A stretch of DNA of 49,063 bases from an uncultured Pseudomonadota bacterium (GTDB lineage: Bacteria; Myxococcota_A; UBA796; SXON01): positions 1 through 49,063 of the forward strand of contig CAIUMM010000081.1 of the NCBI GenBank assembly GCA_903900265.1, read 5' to 3'. Shown here piece after piece: positions 42,035 through 49,063 of the stretch (the first letter of the stretch is position 1; the number at the start of each line of letters is the position of its first letter). The notes under the pieces were generated by a model, which was not told where the DNA came from, ran no database searches, and saw only the letters and a list, made by a program, of their open reading frames with translations. The position numbers and the translations under genes are program-made.

Positions 42035-43953
42035 GGAACAAACTCCCATAGGGTCCCGCACCGCCAGGGAGACGCGTGCTTTTCGGCGCACGTGACGGCG
42101 CGGCGATCCGCGGCTGCCGGTACGCTGTGCCCGAGCGCATCGTGTGCCGCCGCGCGCACTGAGAGCGCGCTTTGGATTAGTCCCTTGCGCAGTCGATTTT
42201 CTTTCGCCTCGTTGACGGCGATGGTGGCTGCGGTGATCGCTCCCGCCGCGTCCCCTGCGTCTAAGCGCACCTGCGCGAGCAAGCGGGCAGGTTCGGAGTA
42301 GCCGTGGATGCGCGCTGCGGCCCGGGCGAGGAGCGACTCGGCCTCGGCCGTTTTTCCTGCGTCCCGTGCCCGTACGCCCCGCTCCACCAAAAACGGCACG
42401 TAGTCCTGCGTTCGGCCTGGCGCGTCACTCACCTCGACGATCCAGCGCTGAAGCGCCTCGCAGCCGGGTCCGGGCCCAGCGTACACCACCCACTCGAACG
42501 CGTAGACGAACACGCACTCTTTGGGATAGTCGGCTTTGTTCGGTACGACGATGTCGCCGGTCGCGACGATCCACGTAGAGGCAGCAGGCTCCGTCGCGAG
42601 GTCGACGTCCCTCGGGATCAAGCGGGTGCGCAGCTCGGGCGCGTACCGGTCGTACTGCGATAGAAAATAGGGACGAAACGCGAGGTGCGCGTCTGCGGGG
42701 ATGCTGGCTTCGAGGACGTCGCCGTCGATCTTGATGTCGCGCCAGAGGTTGCCGATCTCGGGGCTCACCGGACGTGCCTCCATACGGGAAAGCGCCGGCA
42801 GCGCGATCGCGACGAACAGCGCCGTGAGGCCGAGCGGGTGCCGTAGCAGGGAGATGCGCGGGGGCACCCACGCCCAGCGAGCCTTCACGCGGTCGAGCAA
42901 CAGCTGCATCAGACGATCAGCGCCGAGGCTGGCGATCAGCGCCGCAGCGGGCAACAGGTCCATGAAGTTTCGGGTGCGTGCCGAGCGCGGCGAGGACGAC
43001 AGCGCGTACGGAATCACGAAGCCCGCCACCACAAACCCGAGCAGAAAGCGATGCTCAGACCTCCGCTTCCGGAGTAGAAGCGCGAGCCCAGCCAGCTCGG
43101 TCAGCGCCAACAGCGAGGACAACGCCGGGGAGGTTTCATCGGGGGACCAGTACAGGTAGCGGAAGATCCCGAAGCTGCGGGGAGTCGCTTCCCCTGCGGT
43201 CGCTGCGAGCTGCGCCGCCATCGGACCGAGCGCCCAGGGCAAGAACAACAAGCCCCCGCCGCCCAGACCGAGGGCCACGTCCACGAAGCGCACGCGTGCA
43301 TCGGCGCGACCGGGCAGCGCGAGGCCGGCACCGACGGCGACGCCGAGCACCACGGCGATGCCGGCGTAGTGCGTGTAGAGCGCGGTCGCTACCGCGAGCC
43401 CCAGTACGACGCGCGCGCGTTGAGGGTGGAGTCGGGGGGCGAACATCACGTGTGCGCCTGCGGCAAACACCCATGCGCCTGCCAACAAAAGCTGCCCGTA
43501 TTGTCGGGCGCTGACCGCCATGGCGATCACCGTAGGATTGGTCGCGACGATCCAGGCGCTCATGTCGGCGATGCCTTCGGCGCGGGACGCGTCGCCGTCG
43601 TTGCTCGCTGCGAGCGCGACCCTGCGGGCGCCGTACCAAACCAAAGGGATCGCGAGCACGGTCGCGATGAACGCGGTCGCGCGCCACACCTCGTCCTGAT
43701 CGGCGAATTGCGGAGCCACTACCGCCGTGAGTAGGAAGTACAGCGGTGGGTGTACGTCCCCCATCACGGCCTTCATCGTTTGCGCGATCGAGCCCTGGGC
43801 GATGCCCCAGGTGAAGGTCTCGTCGTTCCACATCGACCAGCGTTGCAGCGGGCCTATCGCGAGTCCGGCGCAGACCACTGCGGGGAGGAATGCCCGAATG
43901 TATGCCGGCAAGTTCGACCTGCGCGGCCCGGGATGTTCAGGACTCTCAAGCAT
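42031..43953 (-). CDS. GT-C glycosyltransferase-like membrane protein with TPR-like tail
   Basis: 640 residues. The first loop has WSMWNDETFTWGIAQGS followed by GDVHPPLYFLLTAVV, the typical early acidic motif and HPPLYF signature of ArnT/PMT-type (GT39/GT83-like) lipid-linked sugar transferases. About ten hydrophobic helices follow to residue 370. The C-terminal 240 residues include a soluble domain with Cys and a helical TPR-like end (YSEPARLLAQVRLDAGDAAGAITAATIAVNEAKENRLRKGL given as location about residues 560-600). It would move a sugar from a polyprenyl-phosphate donor to an acceptor on the outer face of the membrane. ATG 43953 is used. Overlaps the downstream lipoprotein. Confidence 0.78.
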   Translation of the reverse strand: MLESPEHPGPRRSNLPAYIRAFLPAVVCAGLAIGPLQRWSMWNDETFTWGIAQGSIAQTMKAVMGDVHPPLYFLLTAVVAPQFADQDEVWRATAFIATVLAIPLVWYGARRVALAASNDGDASRAEGIADMSAWIVATNPTVIAMAVSARQYGQLLLAGAWVFAAGAHVMFAPRLHPQRARVVLGLAVATALYTHYAGIAVVLGVAVGAGLALPGRADARVRFVDVALGLGGGGLLFLPWALGPMAAQLAATAGEATPRSFGIFRYLYWSPDETSPALSSLLALTELAGLALLLRKRRSEHRFLLGFVVAGFVIPYALSSSPRSARTRNFMDLLPAAALIASLGADRLMQLLLDRVKARWAWVPPRISLLRHPLGLTALFVAIALPALSRMEARPVSPEIGNLWRDIKIDGDVLEASIPADAHLAFRPYFLSQYDRYAPELRTRLIPRDVDLATEPAASTWIVATGDIVVPNKADYPKECVFVYAFEWVVYAGPGPGCEALQRWIVEVSDAPGRTQDYVPFLVERGVRARDAGKTAEAESLLARAAARIHGYSEPARLLAQVRLDAGDAAGAITAATIAVNEAKENRLRKGLIQSALSVRAAAHDALGHSVPAAADRRAVTCAEKHASPWRCGTLWEFVP

Positions 43954-44021
43954 CGGTGCTGTTGTATTCCCTTTTTTCGTCGGCGAGGTGTTGACGTGTT
44001 AAGACTTTGCGCGAGGTAGCC

Positions 44022-44699
44022 ATGCCCGAATTGAGCCGAGTTCGCCCTGAATCCGATGCCAGTCTGACCCACGGTCGTTTGTGGGTGCTGGTCGGTGTTT
44101 CTGTGTGCATGGCCGCTACGACCTTCGTGCTCGGGCTGCAGATGGGGCGTCAACAAGTGCCCGTTTTGGCGTTGCCTCCTCGGGATGCGTTGATCTCCGA
44201 AGAGGCTCGTACCGGAAACCTCGAAGTGCTGCTCCAGAAGGTCAGCGCGTCCGAGCGGGAGAGCCACCTCGATTTCCCGGCGGATCTACGGGTCAGCCCG
44301 CCCCCGCCTGCGGAGCCGGTGATCGGCCCCGATGGTCTTCCTGTCGCGGTAGAGGCGCCGCCGCCGGCGACCGCCTTGGTCCCGCCCTCGCCGAAAGAAG
44401 GCTCGGCTGAGGTCACTACGCTCGGTGGCACCGAGATCCTCGGCGTGTCGCCTACCAATGGCTACGCGGTTCAGGTGGCCGTCACCGACGTCAAAGGCGC
44501 GGCGGCGGTCCTGGGCGCGCTCACGGCTCAAGGCGTCGACGGGTATGCGATTGACGCGGTCGTGGACGGCCAGCCCGAGCGGCGCGTGCGCGTCGGCGGG
44601 TACGCGACCGAGGCGGCGGCCACCGCGGCAGTTCCGGGCCTCGCGCAGGTCGTGGGCGCTCAGCTCAGCGCGAGCGCTGCGGTCGTCAAAGCTCCATAG
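44022..44699 (+). CDS. Membrane protein with SPOR-like C-terminus
   Basis: 225 residues. ATG 44022 follows GAGG by about 5 nt. A short cytoplasmic tail is followed by one transmembrane helix (LWVLVGVSVCMAATTFVLGL, residues about 25-44), a Pro-rich middle (residues about 90-130) and a C-terminal domain of about 75 residues: NGYAVQVAVTDVKGAAAVLGALTAQGVDGYAIDAVVDGQPERRVRVGGYATEAAATAAVPGL (given as location about residues 146-208). This has the beta-alpha-beta plan of SPOR domains (YxVQVGxF-n-RVxVGPF), which bind denuded septal peptidoglycan. A role at cell division or in envelope assembly is inferred. It diverges from the GT-C gene. Confidence 0.7.
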   Translation: MPELSRVRPESDASLTHGRLWVLVGVSVCMAATTFVLGLQMGRQQVPVLALPPRDALISEEARTGNLEVLLQKVSASERESHLDFPADLRVSPPPPAEPVIGPDGLPVAVEAPPPATALVPPSPKEGSAEVTTLGGTEILGVSPTNGYAVQVAVTDVKGAAAVLGALTAQGVDGYAIDAVVDGQPERRVRVGGYATEAAATAAVPGLAQVVGAQLSASAAVVKAP

Positions 44700-44710
44700 C
44701 CTTCTACAAT

Positions 44711-44724
44711 GGCGGTTATCCGCC
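44711..44724. terminator. Small convergent-end hairpin
   Basis: GGCGG-TTAT-CCGCC, a 5-bp stem whose loop holds the TAA stop of the leftward GbsR-type gene (44716-44718), 11 bp after the stop of the SPOR-like gene. No T-tract. Confidence 0.35.
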
Positions 44725-45297
44725 GCGAAGAACCTCGCGCAACGGTCCGAGGTCGGCGTTGCCGGTCGTCGACAGGTGAGCGACGATGCGGCGGCCGACT
44801 CGCGCGAGGCCGAGGAGCCGCTCCACGCGGGTCACCAGAAAGCGACCCCGCATCATGTCGGACGCGTTGCTGGATTTTCCGTACTCCTGCAACGTTGAAA
44901 GCGCGGTTTGAAGTTGGATGATCGTCTGGTCGATCAGCCGGAGCTCGCGGTCGCGAAACACCCGGCCGACCAACTTCCAGATATCGGTCTCGGCCTCGTA
45001 CATCCTTCGTTTCGCGGTGCCCGTGCCGCTGCTGGGCGCGCGTTGCACCACACCCCATTGGCCCAGGTCATGCAGGCTCATGCTCACATTTCCAGCCGAG
45101 AGGCCGGAGATCCGCTCGATGTCCTCGGCGTCCAGCGGCTCCTGCGACAGGTAGAGCACCGTCCAGATTCGACCCATAGAAGGCTTGAAGTTCCAAAAAC
45201 GCATCAGCTCGCCGATCGCCTCGGCCACGACGGCGATGGCTTGTGCTTGGGCCTCCGCAGCGGTCGGGGGAGGGCTTGGGATCGGGTCGGAGTTCAT
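44716..45297 (-). CDS. GbsR/MarR-type transcriptional regulator
   Basis: 193 residues. The winged helix covers about residues 30-110: ELMRFWNFKPSMGRIWTVLYLSQEPLDAEDIERISGLSAGNVSMSLHDLGQWGVVQRA, which matches GbsR-family regulators (G-x-W-x-x-L-x-L-S, SxGNxSxxLxxLxxWGxV). The C-terminal helices probably form the dimer interface. In Bacillus GbsR senses choline and controls glycine betaine synthesis; other members have other targets. ATG 45297 is preferred over GTG 45303 because GAGG lies 5 nt before it. It diverges from the prenyl synthase gene over a 77-bp gap that holds a 29-bp dyad, so it probably controls itself and that operon. Confidence 0.85.
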   Translation of the reverse strand: MNSDPIPSPPPTAAEAQAQAIAVVAEAIGELMRFWNFKPSMGRIWTVLYLSQEPLDAEDIERISGLSAGNVSMSLHDLGQWGVVQRAPSSGTGTAKRRMYEAETDIWKLVGRVFRDRELRLIDQTIIQLQTALSTLQEYGKSSNASDMMRGRFLVTRVERLLGLARVGRRIVAHLSTTGNADLGPLREVLRGG

Positions 45298-45318
45298 GCC
45301 CACCTCGTAGCCGTCATT

Positions 45319-45347
45319 TTGGACGTTTTCAATCAGTTCAGTTATGA
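45319..45347 (+). promoter_or_regulatory. Candidate promoter of prenyl synthase-menG operon
   Basis: TTGGAC (45319-45324), 17-bp spacer and TTATGA (45342-45347). The dyad at 45326-45354 covers the spacer and -10, as expected for repression by steric block. Confidence 0.4.
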
Positions 45348-45354
45348 GTGAAAA
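45326..45354. promoter_or_regulatory. 29-bp dyad, probable operator of the GbsR-type regulator
   Basis: TTTTCAATCA (45326-45335), 9 bp, TGAGTGAAAA (45345-45354): 10-bp arms with one mismatch. It lies in the middle of the divergent gap between the regulator gene and the prenyl synthase gene and is AT-rich in an otherwise GC-rich region. Confidence 0.6.
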
Positions 45355-45374
45355 GGTTTCGCCCGGAGTGTGCC

Positions 45375-46400
45375 ATGGACTCGGCTGCTGTCTTTCCCGC
45401 GTCTACGGACAGGTTGCCAGTTCGGCCGCGCGGCGTGGGGCTTGAGGCAGGGGCGCCGCTGACGCGGATCCATACGTTGCCCGAGGCTTTTGCGCTCGCT
45501 GGAGCGGAGCTTGCGGCCGCAGAGCTACGGCTCGCCGAGCTCGTTCAGAGCGAGGTCGCGGTGGTAGGTGCGATCGGCGCCTATTTGGCGCAGGCTGGCG
45601 GGAAGCGCTTGCGGCCGATGCTCACCGCGCTCGGTGCGGGTGCGGTCGGACATTCGGCGACGCCGGGCTTGCTGTGTGTCGGGGAGATGATCCACCTCGG
45701 CTCGCTGTTGCACGACGACGTGGTGGACGAAGCTGCAGATCGACGTGGAAAACCTGCGGCGCAACATGTATTTGGAAATGCCGGCGTCATCCTGACCGGG
45801 GACTTCTGCCTCGCCCGTGCGGTGCTCTTGGCGTCGACCGAGGGCGGGCACCTGACCGTCACGCGCCTCGCGGAAGCCGTCACGGCGATGGCGGAGGGCG
45901 AGGTCCTGCAGCTACAACGCGCAGGAAACCTGTCGACGTCGCGCGCGGAATACGTAGAGACCATCGATAAGAAGTCTGCCGCGCTGATCTCTTGGTGCGC
46001 AGCCGCGGGCGCGTATGCTTCGGGGGCCCATCGTCACGCCGAGGCGCTCGCTCGCTACGGTCGCGAGATCGGCGTCGCGTTCCAGATCACCGATGACGTG
46101 CTGGATTATCAGCCGGGTACGGGAAAGCCGGTGGGGCAGGACCTGCGGGAGCAGAAGCTGACCTTGCCGCTGTTGCTGGCGATGGCGCGTGTGCCCGGTT
46201 TGCGGGAGCGCGTCGAGCGTGGCGATGACGTTCAGGGGCTCTGTGACAGCGTGCGGGCCTGCGGCGCGCTGGAGGATGCGCTCGCAGAGGCGCGTGCCCG
46301 CGTGGAGGGGGCGATCGCCCACCTCGGGGTGCTCCCTGCTGGGCCGTACTATGACGCCTTGGTGATCCTCGGCCGCCATCTTGTGGATCGCGCCACGTGA
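45375..46400 (+). CDS. Long-chain trans-prenyl diphosphate synthase
   Basis: 341 residues. GGKRLRPML (isopentenyl diphosphate site), first Asp-rich motif LLHDDVVDEA (DDVVD, residues 114-118) and second ITDDVLDYQPG (near residue 235) identify a trans-isoprenyl diphosphate synthase of the heptaprenyl/octaprenyl group, which makes quinone side chains. ATG 45375 is chosen since GGAG lies 6 nt before it; GTG 45348 would add nine residues and lacks a good site. The stop overlaps the GTG of the menG/ubiE-type gene (GTGA, 46397-46400), so the two are translated together and serve quinone synthesis. Chain length cannot be set from sequence alone. Confidence 0.92.
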   Translation: MDSAAVFPASTDRLPVRPRGVGLEAGAPLTRIHTLPEAFALAGAELAAAELRLAELVQSEVAVVGAIGAYLAQAGGKRLRPMLTALGAGAVGHSATPGLLCVGEMIHLGSLLHDDVVDEAADRRGKPAAQHVFGNAGVILTGDFCLARAVLLASTEGGHLTVTRLAEAVTAMAEGEVLQLQRAGNLSTSRAEYVETIDKKSAALISWCAAAGAYASGAHRHAEALARYGREIGVAFQITDDVLDYQPGTGKPVGQDLREQKLTLPLLLAMARVPGLRERVERGDDVQGLCDSVRACGALEDALAEARARVEGAIAHLGVLPAGPYYDALVILGRHLVDRAT

Positions 46401-47116
46401 GCGCGGCATCCTTGCCGCCTCCCACGGCGGGAGATCCGTCGCGAGCGCCTGCCGTTGAGGCGATGTTCGCTCGGATTGCTCCCCGGTATGACCTCTCCAA
46501 CCGGATGATGTCTTTCGGCATCGACCGGGTCTGGCGTCGCATCGCGATCCGCGAGCTGGGCGCCTGCGCAGATGGCGATGTGCTCGACCTTTGCGCCGGG
46601 ACGATGGACTTCTCGGTCGCGCTCGCGTCCCGATCGCGCAGCCTCATCGCGCTCGATTTCTGCCAGCCGATGTTGGACGCCGGCGCCGCGAAGGTGCCGA
46701 CGGGCACGAAGCTGCGCACGATCTGCGCCGACGCGCGCGCCATGCCCATCGACGATGCCTCGCTGGACGGCGCCGTCGCGGGTTTTGGCATACGCAACGT
46801 CCCGGAGCCCGAGCGGGCGGTGGCCGAGGCATGGCGGGTGCTTCGGCCGGGCGGTCGATTGGTCGTGGTCGACTTTTTTCAGCCTCGATCGCTGCTCGCC
46901 CGCGTGATGGACGTCAGCTACAACCGCGTTGTCCTGCCGCTGGTCGGCGGATTGTTGACCGGTGAGTTCAGCGCCTACCGGTACCTCGCCGCGAGCATGG
47001 GCGCGTGGTGCGATCGCTCGGGCTTTGAAAACACCTGCCGAGAAGCTGGGTTTCGCACCGTTCGGGGCTGGGACCTCTTTCCGCCGGTCGCCAGCATCGT
47101 CGTCGCGGAAAAATAG
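46397..47116 (+). CDS. Demethylmenaquinone/2-polyprenylbenzoquinol methyltransferase
   Basis: 239 residues. UbiE/MenG signatures are VEAMFARIAPRYDLSNRMMSFGIDRVWRR near the N-terminus, VLDLCAGTMDFSVAL (SAM motif I; Cys and Met replace the usual Ala and Gly), RSLIALDFCQPML, GFGIRNVPEPERAVAEAWRVLRPGGR, and the C-terminal YRYLAASMGAW region. It adds the ring methyl group in menaquinone (or ubiquinone) synthesis. GTG 46397 overlaps the prenyl synthase stop. Menaquinone is the more likely product given the taxon inferred, but no other men genes are in the window. The last gene of this rightward operon; it converges on the sulfatase-fold lipoprotein 5 bp away. Confidence 0.92.
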   Translation: MSAASLPPPTAGDPSRAPAVEAMFARIAPRYDLSNRMMSFGIDRVWRRIAIRELGACADGDVLDLCAGTMDFSVALASRSRSLIALDFCQPMLDAGAAKVPTGTKLRTICADARAMPIDDASLDGAVAGFGIRNVPEPERAVAEAWRVLRPGGRLVVVDFFQPRSLLARVMDVSYNRVVLPLVGGLLTGEFSAYRYLAASMGAWCDRSGFENTCREAGFRTVRGWDLFPPVASIVVAEK

Positions 47117-47121
47117 GCGCG

Positions 47122-48438
47122 CTACTCTTCGTAGCCCAGCGCTTTCAGGCCCTCGTGCGTGGCCTTGTCCATCTGCACGCTTCGGAACGTGGGCGCGTCC
47201 TTGTGCCACGCGCGCAAGCGCTCCAGCAGGCTCGCGCAGCCCGGCGCGTCAGCGCTCAACGCGGTCCCGCCGACCTGTTGCCACTCCGGAGGGTGTTCGG
47301 TGCTTTCGATGACGAGGCGATCGTCGTAGACCATGCCGCGCTCATTGTCGCGGTTGTTCCATCCCGGCGGCGCGTTGCCGGGCTGGGTCGCCTCCATCGG
47401 GATGTCCCGGAGAGCGTCGCTGGCGGCATCCCCGAACGGCGTGGTATCGCCGAGCTGCCGCAGCAGGATCCCAGCGACGTCGCGTAGGCCAGTGGCCGTG
47501 GGGACAACCCCCGGCGCCAATCCCGGGGCGACGATCAGCAGCGGCACGTGGGTGGTCGCGGGATCGACGTCCCCGCCGTGTCCAAAGGGACGCCCGGCGT
47601 TCTCCCCCAGCATCTCTCCGTGATCGCCAAACAGGATCACGATTCTCCCGTTCGGCCGCTCGGGTTCGGCCAGCAAGCGGCCGATCTCGCTGTCCACGTA
47701 GGCAACCTCCTCCAAATAGGCTCCGCGCACCTCTTGAATCGCCGCGCGTACCTCCGCCGCGTCGCACTGGCCTGCGCGACATGCTTGCGCGAGTCGGTCC
47801 AGGTCGCTGGGGAGCACCTTCCCCCCGGTGTGAAATCGCCCGGCGAAGGGCGCGGGCGCCTGATAGGGCCCGTGCGCGTCGAAGTAGTGGACGAACAGGA
47901 ACACCGGCGCCGACCCTTTGTGGCTTTGAAGCTCGCTTAGAGCGCGGTCGGTGACTTCAGTCGCGGTGGCTTCATGGCGGCGGCTGCGCGCTACCGAGAA
48001 GCGCTCGTCCCAAGCGTCAAAGCCTCGGTCCATCCCCATCGGGCGTGCGAGCGCGCTGCTGCCCAGCACGGCGGTCGTGCCGTAGCCCCGGCCGTGCAGG
48101 CGCTCCGCGAGCGTCTCTGCGCCGGGGAGCAAGGGGAACCCGTTGCGGGGAATCCCGACGGCGTGCGGTTCGTGGCCGGTGAACACCGTCGCGTGCGATG
48201 CGAGGGTGCTCGGAGCGTGCGCAAACGCCCATGCGTAGCGAACGCCCTTGGCTGCGAGGGCGTCGATGTGGGGCGTGATCGGCACGCCACGCAGGTCCTC
48301 GCGCCCTGCTGGAGCGAGTCCCCACGCGGAGATCGCGTCGGCGCGCGTGGTGTCGACGCTGATCAGAAATACGTCCGGGGCCGTCGGCGTTGGCCGGCAG
48401 CCTTCGAGCACCGCGATGAACAACCAGAGTAGGCGCAC
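47122..48438 (-). CDS. Sulfatase-fold lipoprotein, Thr at nucleophile position
   Basis: 438 residues. GTG 48438 gives MRLLWLFIAVLEGC with possible lipobox LEGC. The alkaline-phosphatase-superfamily domain follows: VFLISVDTTRADAISAWG (metal Asp), FAHAPSTLASHATVFTGHEPHAVG (nucleophile region; Thr78, with no Cys/Ser-x-Pro-x-Arg), FVHYFDAHGPYQAP, VILFGDHGEMLGE (metal Asp-His) and FGHGGDVDPATTHVPLLI. Sulfatase activity through formylglycine is therefore unlikely; a Thr nucleophile points to phosphate or phosphodiester chemistry, outside the cytoplasm. The last residues (LKALGYEE) match those of the paralogue at 13331-14827. It diverges from the LTD lipoprotein. Confidence 0.8.
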   Translation of the reverse strand: MRLLWLFIAVLEGCRPTPTAPDVFLISVDTTRADAISAWGLAPAGREDLRGVPITPHIDALAAKGVRYAWAFAHAPSTLASHATVFTGHEPHAVGIPRNGFPLLPGAETLAERLHGRGYGTTAVLGSSALARPMGMDRGFDAWDERFSVARSRRHEATATEVTDRALSELQSHKGSAPVFLFVHYFDAHGPYQAPAPFAGRFHTGGKVLPSDLDRLAQACRAGQCDAAEVRAAIQEVRGAYLEEVAYVDSEIGRLLAEPERPNGRIVILFGDHGEMLGENAGRPFGHGGDVDPATTHVPLLIVAPGLAPGVVPTATGLRDVAGILLRQLGDTTPFGDAASDALRDIPMEATQPGNAPPGWNNRDNERGMVYDDRLVIESTEHPPEWQQVGGTALSADAPGCASLLERLRAWHKDAPTFRSVQMDKATHEGLKALGYEE

Positions 48439-48526
48439 CGCTCGTGGCTAACCCAATCGTCACATTCGGCGTGCCTTGCGCGCGCGGATTTCGGCGTTAG
48501 CCGCGGACGCGTTGCTCAGGTGCTTT

Positions 48527-49063
48527 ATGCTTCGTTTGTCCTTTGGTCTCCCCGTTGCATTTTTGGCGTTGACCGGTTGTTTCCCGAAGGGATCCACCGA
48601 CACCGGCGGGCCTCCTGATAGCCAGTCGGACACCAACGCCGACGCCGATACGGACGCAGACGCCGATACTGACGCGGATGCCGATGCAGATAGCGACACC
48701 GACAGCGACGCCGACAGTGACGCCGATACGGACTCGGACACCGACTCCGACACCGACACCGACTCCGACACCGACGCGGATCTTGGTCGCGCGCCTACGG
48801 TGGGCGAGCTGGTCATCACCGAGGTGATGTCGAACCCGCACCCGGACGCCGAGCCCGCGGCCGAGTGGTTTGAGATCTACAACACCTCCAGCGACTCCAT
48901 CGCGTTGGACGGGCTCGTGCTCTCGGATCTCGGGACCGACACCGTGACCCTCAGCGGCGCCGGCGTTGTCGGAGCAGGCGCCTACTACGAGATCGGCGGC
49001 TCTCCCGAACTCGCCGTCAATGGCGGCGCGACGGTCTCCTTCGCGATCCCCGCAGACGCTGCC
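48527..49063 (+). CDS. LTD-domain lipoprotein with Asp-rich linker, 3' partial
   Basis: At least 179 residues; the frame is still open at the window end. [18 protein letters not shown] is a lipoprotein signal with lipobox LTGC (C18). Residues 35-85 are an alternating Asp-Ala/Thr/Ser linker, twice as long as that at 3431-3502. From about residue 92, [28 protein letters not shown] begins a lamin-tail (LTD) domain, continuing with [12 protein letters not shown] and YYEIGG. LTD domains in bacterial surface proteins are adhesive or attached to nucleases and other exoenzymes; the C-terminal part that would tell is missing. An AGG lies about 8 nt before the ATG. Antisense open frames here are artefacts of the repeat. 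Confidence 0.85.
   Translation, partial: MLRLSFGLPVAFLALTGCFPKGSTDTGGPPDSQSDTNADADTDADADTDADADADSDTDSDADSDADTDSDTDSDTDTDSDTDADLGRAPTVGELVITEVMSNPHPDAEPAAEWFEIYNTSSDSIALDGLVLSDLGTDTVTLSGAGVVGAGAYYEIGGSPELAVNGGATVSFAIPADAA
48629..48781 (+). repeat. Long GAY-NCN codon repeat encoding Asp-rich linker
   Basis: 51 codons in which GAC/GAT alternate with GCN, ACN or TCN, encoding residues 35-85 of the LTD lipoprotein. Segments such as GACACCGAC and GACTCCGACACCGAC recur as near-exact direct copies, so the tract could change length by slippage. Confidence 0.9.

Noticed and set aside
45342..45347. ATG at 45343 region as start of the prenyl synthase
   Set aside because: The ATG there is out of frame with the DDVVD-containing protein; ATG 45375 has a good ribosome site.
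48629..48781. Possible CRISPR or tandem-repeat array
   Set aside because: The repeat unit is a 6-bp coding pattern with variable third bases and no spacers; it is an in-frame linker.

Overview
This 49 kb window is a dense, GC-rich bacterial chromosome segment with short intergenic gaps, many GTG and a few TTG starts, and frequent 4-nt start/stop overlaps. I infer a myxobacterium-like organism (Myxococcota or a near relative). The evidence is a large share of lipoproteins, including two with long Asp-Thr/Ser/Ala linkers right after the lipid-anchor cysteine; a carboxypeptidase with a MYXO-CTERM-like tail (Cys, short hydrophobic stretch, Arg cluster); FG-GAP, LTD, M4 and arylsulfotransferase-like surface proteins; and several TPR scaffold proteins. 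No rRNA, tRNA, CRISPR array, insertion sequence or prophage was seen. The assignment rests on architecture only.

Layout. 1-3134: the end of a B12-type radical SAM protein, a small lipoprotein, and a leftward metallophosphoesterase/CoaB-like pair. 3135-6321: two paralogous lipoproteins, then a NrdG-like radical SAM activase translationally coupled to an unknown 336-residue protein. 6343-9027: lepA and a YebC-family gene. 9033-14827: an arylsulfotransferase-like lipoprotein, an ALDH10-type aldehyde dehydrogenase converging on an FAD amine oxidoreductase, and a membrane sulfatase-fold protein. 14914-22454: a secreted M4 metalloprotease, then an ArsR-methyltransferase regulator (SahR-like) preceded by a perfect 18-bp palindrome and overlapping metH, then a lipoprotein with a methyltransferase fold. 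22459-25314 (leftward): NamZ-type muramidase and M14 carboxypeptidase, in the same frame and separated by one TGA. 25445-29004: a Bat-type operon (DUF58, DUF4381-like, BatA, BatB) without a MoxR gene. 29018-31303 (leftward): a coiled-coil protein and a TPR protein. 31365-33913: a degenerate receiver protein and an FG-GAP lipoprotein. 33924-36375 (leftward): VTC polyphosphate polymerase, DUF4956 membrane protein and HlyD-type adaptor. 36470-43953: two polytopic membrane proteins, a TPR protein, a LysM protein and a lipoprotein. 44022-49063: a SPOR-like protein, a GbsR-type regulator divergent from a prenyl diphosphate synthase/menG pair across a 29-bp dyad, a second sulfatase-fold lipoprotein, and an LTD lipoprotein that runs off the window.

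The points most worth following are the overlapping VTC-DUF4956-HlyD operon (possible polyphosphate synthesis plus envelope export), the NrdG-like/unknown pair, the in-frame NamZ-TGA-M14 arrangement, the two operator-like palindromes, and a set of TANNNT hexamers 5-6 nt before start codons that suggests leaderless transcripts.
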